A program made the position numbers and the translations under genes. The notes beneath the pieces are model-generated. The model was not told the DNA's origin, ran no database searches, and saw only the letters and a program-made list of their open reading frames with translations. A stretch of 64,000 nucleotides of DNA from Phorcus lineatus. Taxonomy: Eukaryota > Mollusca > Gastropoda > Trochida > Trochidae. The stretch spans positions 39,554,054 through 39,618,053 of the forward strand of contig OV121094.1 of NCBI GenBank assembly GCA_921293015.1, given 5' to 3'. Positions 58,984-64,000 of the stretch are shown in pieces; the stretch's first letter is position 1, and each line of letters starts with the position of its first letter.

Positions 58984-59975
58984 AATACTAAACGAATGGT
59001 AATGTGATAACATTTTTATGCAACGAGTGAATGGAATTTGGTATCAGACGAACGAAAGTGAGTCTGATACCAAATTCCATTCACGAGTTGCATGAAAATG
59101 TTATCACATTATCATGAGTTTAGTATTTTATTTATTACTCATCCCCACGTATCAATATTTTTGATGAATTAGTCGTCAAAACAACAGTCAGCTGATCGCG
59201 AACAGGCGTAAGAATATCAACCAGTCACACAAAACGCAGAACAAAATAGTTCGCTAATTGTAACTGTCTACATAAGTGACTCGCCTAAAACATGGAACAA
59301 AAATTATTTTGGTGAACAAGTATATCATTTTCGAGAAATTTGTTCATATAACAAATGCTAACAAACAACGAAAAATGTCAAGCCATTGTACGTGTAGTCG
59401 ATACGTGAGTCGTGACGTCATCGGAATGTGACCTCTTTCTAGGTCAGTCAGTTTTAAGAAGTTGATGAAACGTACAGTGTCAGCAGTTGAGGAGGATTGA
59501 GAACATTGACGTGAATAACAGAATTGATAATAGGACCCGCAAATGTAGAAATAAGGCAACGGGAGTTGCAAGATGTCATGTTCAGATTGTCTGCTTGTTG
59601 AGGGGGAAGCGACAGGTTGGATGATGGAAGGGCCAAGCTGTGTTGCGTGGAACGGCCGGCAGAGGGGGGACGTAACACAACTTGCGACGGCACAGAAGTT
59701 GCGAGTTACAAAAGACTATGTGAATAGTGCTGTTTTTCACAAATATGAGAGTGATTATTGACACTTGGATATTTTATAGTTTTGGATAGTCGATCACATC
59801 CCCCTGAGAATGCAAAATTTGAAAGTCGCCATTTTCCAACTTACAAGTCACGTGATTGGACGATGTCATGTGATGTTCGAAAGTAGTTCTGTTTGTTCGC
59901 ACGAGATATGGTATCACACATATGTCATTGTTATCTAATGAGTGATCTCACCACGGTTGAGTAATAAATAAAATG
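58984..59975. mobile_element. foldback element, copy 3 (best preserved)
   Basis: Arms of 66 bp at 58984-59049 and 59062-59127 pair with few mismatches around the loop GAACGAAAGTGA. ATTTTATTTATTACTC (to 59140) follows, then about 820 bp of body, and the inverse GAGTAATAAATAAAAT at 59960-59975. TGACGTCA lies at 59413. The left arm is homologous to copy 1. Reading frames in the body are short and overlap on both strands (59344-59764), and none resembles a transposase. A non-autonomous element. Confidence 0.82.
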
Positions 59976-61375
59976 AGCAAATGCGAGTTCGATTCCAAAG
60001 TTTAAGGAAAATAGAATTCTGAAGGTAACATTTCCACATGGCCGCCGTAGCAGCACTATATTGCAACGTCATGCGTACAGCAATATTTAATTAGTTCAAT
60101 ATTTCCATATAGATATAACACTTTACACTTATGACTTGGAAAAAAATGTTATTTAGAGTGTTTTTAAAAAAAAATGTATTAGCCAACTGTGGATTTCTTG
60201 TATCTATATTTATGTGATGATTGTTTGATTAAACATATTTTTATTCGTGTCTGTAACACGAAATATGAAAACAAAAAATGATATAAAACTGCTGTATCTT
60301 TCAGTGGTGAGTACTAACTACCTATTATTTCATGTGTAAGTTGACTATCTTAAATAATAAATGGTCAAAGACAGATGAACTACAGAGTCAATGCCTTGAT
60401 ATATTTTAAGAAATGTTATCAACTTTGTTATGAAATATTTCCTTAAAGTGGTCTTGTATATATCTTGATGCTGACAGAACCAATGTTTTAACAACAAAAT
60501 TTGGTTTTATTAATGATCTATAGTACCTTTTAAAAGTTTAAACTTTCTTTGCACCTAGAAATCTGCTGTTAATTTTTGTTAAACTCTGGCAAGAATTGAG
60601 TTAAATATGTACCCACTTTCCTTCACCCCATAAGAACACAGTATTTATTCAGTTGAAATTCTTTGTCTCCCGTTATCAGGTCCAGATCTTCCTCTTGTCA
60701 TTCTCACAACATGAGCATTTAAAAAAGGCCTGGTAATTAAGATCATAGGATCAACCATTTTGAAATAAATATATTACTCATTTATGACTTTCAAGTAGTA
60801 AATATTTATGAGGTGATTGTGTGAATTAACTTAAATGGTGTTGTTCATTTATGTTTCCTTTGGTTATAGAGCTAATGTCATGTATGTTAATAATTGTATT
60901 TTGATATTTTTCTAATTTTTTACAAATCAGGGATTCATGCAAACTTGAGTCATCATATGTTATATATATTAGTTCATAACATTATTCTTGTAAGTTTGAT
61001 AATTACAAAACTCGATCAAATCCAACGTCATAAAAGTGGAATTTGATTTAGGCTTGAAGTTGAATCAGCCTGCAAAAATAATTTTTGAAAAATTAATTTG
61101 AAAGAGAAATGTACATTGTATGTACTAATACATGTTGATGTAAAAGGAAGTTAAGTAATTTGTTTGTAGAATGTATTAAATCTTTTATCTCCTTGCATGC
61201 TTAGGATAATGTTTTACAGCGAAAACAGTTTTTGTTTAAACTAATCATGCCCAAAAAATTTTAGTAATTAATTTGTGACACGGTTATGCTTGATGGGATT
61301 GCATTAAAAAGGCTAAAAAAACAAATAGGAACATTTTCTATGAATTTGAATTAGCAAAGTTCAAAATTTATACAC
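59976..61375. other. unannotated AT-rich stretch
   Basis: No supported gene, array or RNA. Confidence 0.45.
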
Positions 61376-61700
61376 TCTGTAATGAGAATTTGCACGGGGA
61401 GAAGAAAATCCTTTGACAAATTTTCTCAGTATGAGAAACCTATTTAGCAAAGAAGAGTTAAATTGCTCAAAACTGTGGAAAAATTCCGGCAACCTTGTAC
61501 AACGAAATTCATGACTTGAAAGCATGATTCTTGTCATTTTCGCGACTCACAAACGTTTTCTTCTGATGAAATTCGCAGTTGTAACTGAGAATTCTCCCGA
61601 AAATGATGTGCCAAATTGCGACTTGCCGTCACAGTGTAAAGCATGAGTGTGCTGTGTTGTGCACTCTCCCTTTCTAATGTTCCTCCTTTTTATCGCAACA
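61376..61700. promoter_or_regulatory. possible conserved non-coding island
   Basis: Mixed-composition block with CATTTTCGCGACTCAC, AATTGCGACTTGCCGTCAC and similar CpG words. A minus frame of 101 codons (61547-61852) overlaps but lacks motifs. Confidence 0.22.
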
Positions 61701-61994
61701 AGAAAATGGTTTAAACATATTAGAAAAGCGGTACATAAAATGATAGAAACTGCTCGGAAACTCAAATAAATAACTATACAGATCCTTGGACTTCTCTTGT
61801 GAATGTGAGATGTTAGTTTAAAGACTTTTTTACAATTAACGGAGGACATCATTGTTGTTTATTTTCTTCTTTTTTTCAAAGAAATTTACAAGGTAAGAGA
61901 ACATGTAGGTAAACTCTACTAAGAAAGTTTATTGTGATAACTTGTTTAACTTTCTTGGAGTTTTAAAAAAAATTGTTCTTAAACTTGAGCTCTT

Positions 61995-62110
61995 TAGTTA
62001 ATTACCAGTAATCCCAAGCCATTTGAGTAATTACTAGGATTCTTTTCCCACAGAAAAAGGGTTAACTGATAATATGACCAAGCGATCACTTTGAACTCCT
62101 CTCCCCTGAT
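61995..62110. promoter_or_regulatory. homeodomain-type site cluster
   Basis: TTAATTACCAGTAATCCCAA followed by GAGTAATTACTAGGATTC gives two TAATTAC cores, TAATCC and GGATT (bicoid-type) within about 45 bp. Such spacing suggests an enhancer. Conservation and activity are untested. Confidence 0.3.
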
Positions 62111-64000
62111 CTCTAGATCTATTAAGTTTTAAAATATTGCTTAAACTTAATTCTTTGTTCTCTTTTGAGCCTGATATTTATCATAACCTGCTTATTTGAT
62201 AAAAAAGAGTTGTATGTATTTCCCAAGTTTTGTTCCCTTTTCTACATAATTATCTAAATTTGGAAATCATTATTCCAATGATATGTAGGCTTCGTTCATT
62301 ATTGGAGTATACTCCTTTTCCCCCATCAATTTAGTAAGGCATAACCAGGGCCATATAAATCATAATTGTACAAGTGCACATATAAGTTTTGCTGTATACC
62401 AAGCATAAAGTCATGTTTTTGTTGTTTATGATTGCAATCCTGTTAAACCCAAACATTGCAGGAAAAACTGGCTGTTTACTGTTAGTCATATGAAAATAAA
62501 CAAAGTGGAATGAGAAGGCACATATGCAAATATCCAAGTGACTTTAATTCTACATTAGGTAAAGATATTTGAACTCATTTTGTAAAAGTCAAATGACAAG
62601 TATATCCTCAGGTGCAAATTAATCCATGTAACACATTTTTTATTCAAAATTCGATTAAGCTTGACATATTTGCCTTGAGTTAACCAATATATCGGTAAGC
62701 ATATAAGATAAGCGCTAAGTGTTTTTTATATATTTTAAATGTAGTATACTGTAACAAAAATGTAAAAACAATAAGATCAATCAGTTTACTTTTGATGACA
62801 GTTAGAAATATTTCAAATGTATATTTTTTACCATACAAATTCAAATTTCTGAACTTTTGTAAACCTATCTCTGCAATTATTTGAAAATTATTTTTGCCTT
62901 ATACAAAAATTATAGCATATTATTGCCAATCAAAATTCAATATGTTAACAAATCTAAAGCCATTCAGCACCTCTGTACACAAATTTAGGAATTTCAACTT
63001 TTGATTTTAAATGATTGCAACATCAAACATTCCTATACCACACAGGCTTAAGGCTCATACTCTTGTGAAAAGAATGGGTGCTTACCATATCAATTGAATA
63101 TTTGTTTAGAACTTCATTGGTGGGTCCAAAAACTGCAGTGATATAAAAATGAAATGAAGGTGAAAATAAAACAAACATTTCGTGGTAAAAGATTCCAAAG
63201 TCATATAAGAAAGGAAATGAATGTAGACAATAAAATAAACAGTTTTGCACATTTCCATGCCTCGAGAGATAAAGCATTAAAAGTGTATCAAGGTGATAAT
63301 GGAGCAATTTCTAATATATACTTGTTTACATCTTTGAAGAAATTGTTTATTTATCATTTTGGGAGACATGCATTTCAGATGTTATGATGTTTTTTGTTTT
63401 GTCTACTTGTATTATGTTGTGTTCCGAACAAATATGGGGAAAACTACAAAACAGGGCAAATGGAACGACAATTCTAACATATGCGAAAAACATTTAAACC
63501 TCTAAATCGGCTACAAGAACATTATGTAATATGATATTTTAAACAAGCACATGTTTGGGATTCTCCTGTAAATTCAGATTTTAACTTTCGAATCCCCACT
63601 GAGAGCTGAAGCTTTTAAAGACACATTGGTTGATGATTTCAGGAAAACTAATTTTTGACTTAAATGTTGCATTGAATTTAAAAGCAGGGATAAGAACTTG
63701 CTTCGACAAGGGACAATTTGGATTCAGTATATGCATGTCATAATTTTAAAAGCAATCCTTCTGGTTTTTGGTTTAAAGATGCAGTGTCATAAAGAATATA
63801 CAGAATAAGTTCAAATGTTTCAGAGACTTTTCTTTTATATTCTTCAGTTGTTTTATTCAAGTTAGAAACTGTAGGAATATTTTTGTGTAGTAAAATTTTG
63901 TCCAGATATGTTTGGTCTATTAACATTCGTTCAATTAATACTTTATTCATGATATCAAATGAATAATTGTTGATGTTTTAATAGAGTTTTCATGGAATAT
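62111..64000. other. unannotated right edge
   Basis: AT-rich unique sequence with several short frames on both strands and no recognisable motif. No repeats of note. Confidence 0.45.

Noticed and set aside
59344..59764. Overlapping ORFs in foldback copy 3
   Set aside because: Both strands open over the same region, no homology recognised; by-products of balanced composition.

Overview
This is an AT-rich eukaryotic window with almost no recognisable coding sequence. It has no operons, no ribosome-binding sites and no long ORFs. It does have tRNA-derived SINEs, a LINE remnant, several miniature DNA transposons, many tandem arrays and triplet microsatellites. The SINE architecture, the foldback elements and the scattered TTATCTCCC-type words (about 8983-9020, 31652) suggest a marine mollusc. 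That assignment is inference, not proof.

Layout. 1-8.4 kb is repeat-dominated: a 19-bp tandem array, a foldback element, two SINE-type sequences, and a 1,775-bp segment (SINE plus the start of a 52-bp satellite) that is tandemly duplicated. The satellite reaches about 8.36 kb and is split by a roughly 950-bp foldback insertion. 8.4-16.8 kb is mostly unique AT-rich DNA with islands of more complex, less AT-rich sequence (10.5-11.1, 14.5-14.85 and 15.3-15.7 kb) that look like cis-regulatory or conserved non-coding DNA. 16.9-19.83 kb holds a 19-bp array, decayed copies of its flank, and a 34-bp minisatellite interrupted by a 444-bp transposon with long terminal inverted repeats and a 10-bp target-site duplication. 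20-32 kb mixes several copies of one miniature-transposon family, a LINE 3' fragment, a 566-bp inverted-repeat element with three cAMP-response-element (CRE) type sites, and a few islands of possible exonic or regulatory sequence. 32-44.5 kb is dominated by very AT-rich degenerate arrays (about 178, 75, 70 and 110-150 bp).

The only convincing protein-coding start is at 44910. There a short ORF with a good start context runs into a consensus 5' splice site at 44974/44975, preceded by about 350 bp of mixed-composition DNA containing a C-rich tract. I read it as the first coding exon of a + strand gene of unknown identity whose body lies to the right. If so, 44975-64000 is mainly its first intron. 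That stretch holds a 150-bp satellite, G-rich DNA, GAT repeats, another foldback element at 59 kb, and several enhancer-like islands.

The genes cannot be described as a pathway: at most one gene is partly seen. The strongest content is the mobile-element biology: three foldback elements, a MULE-like miniature element with intact target-site duplication, TGACGTCA sites that all fall inside transposons, and a small element whose core is inverted between two copies.
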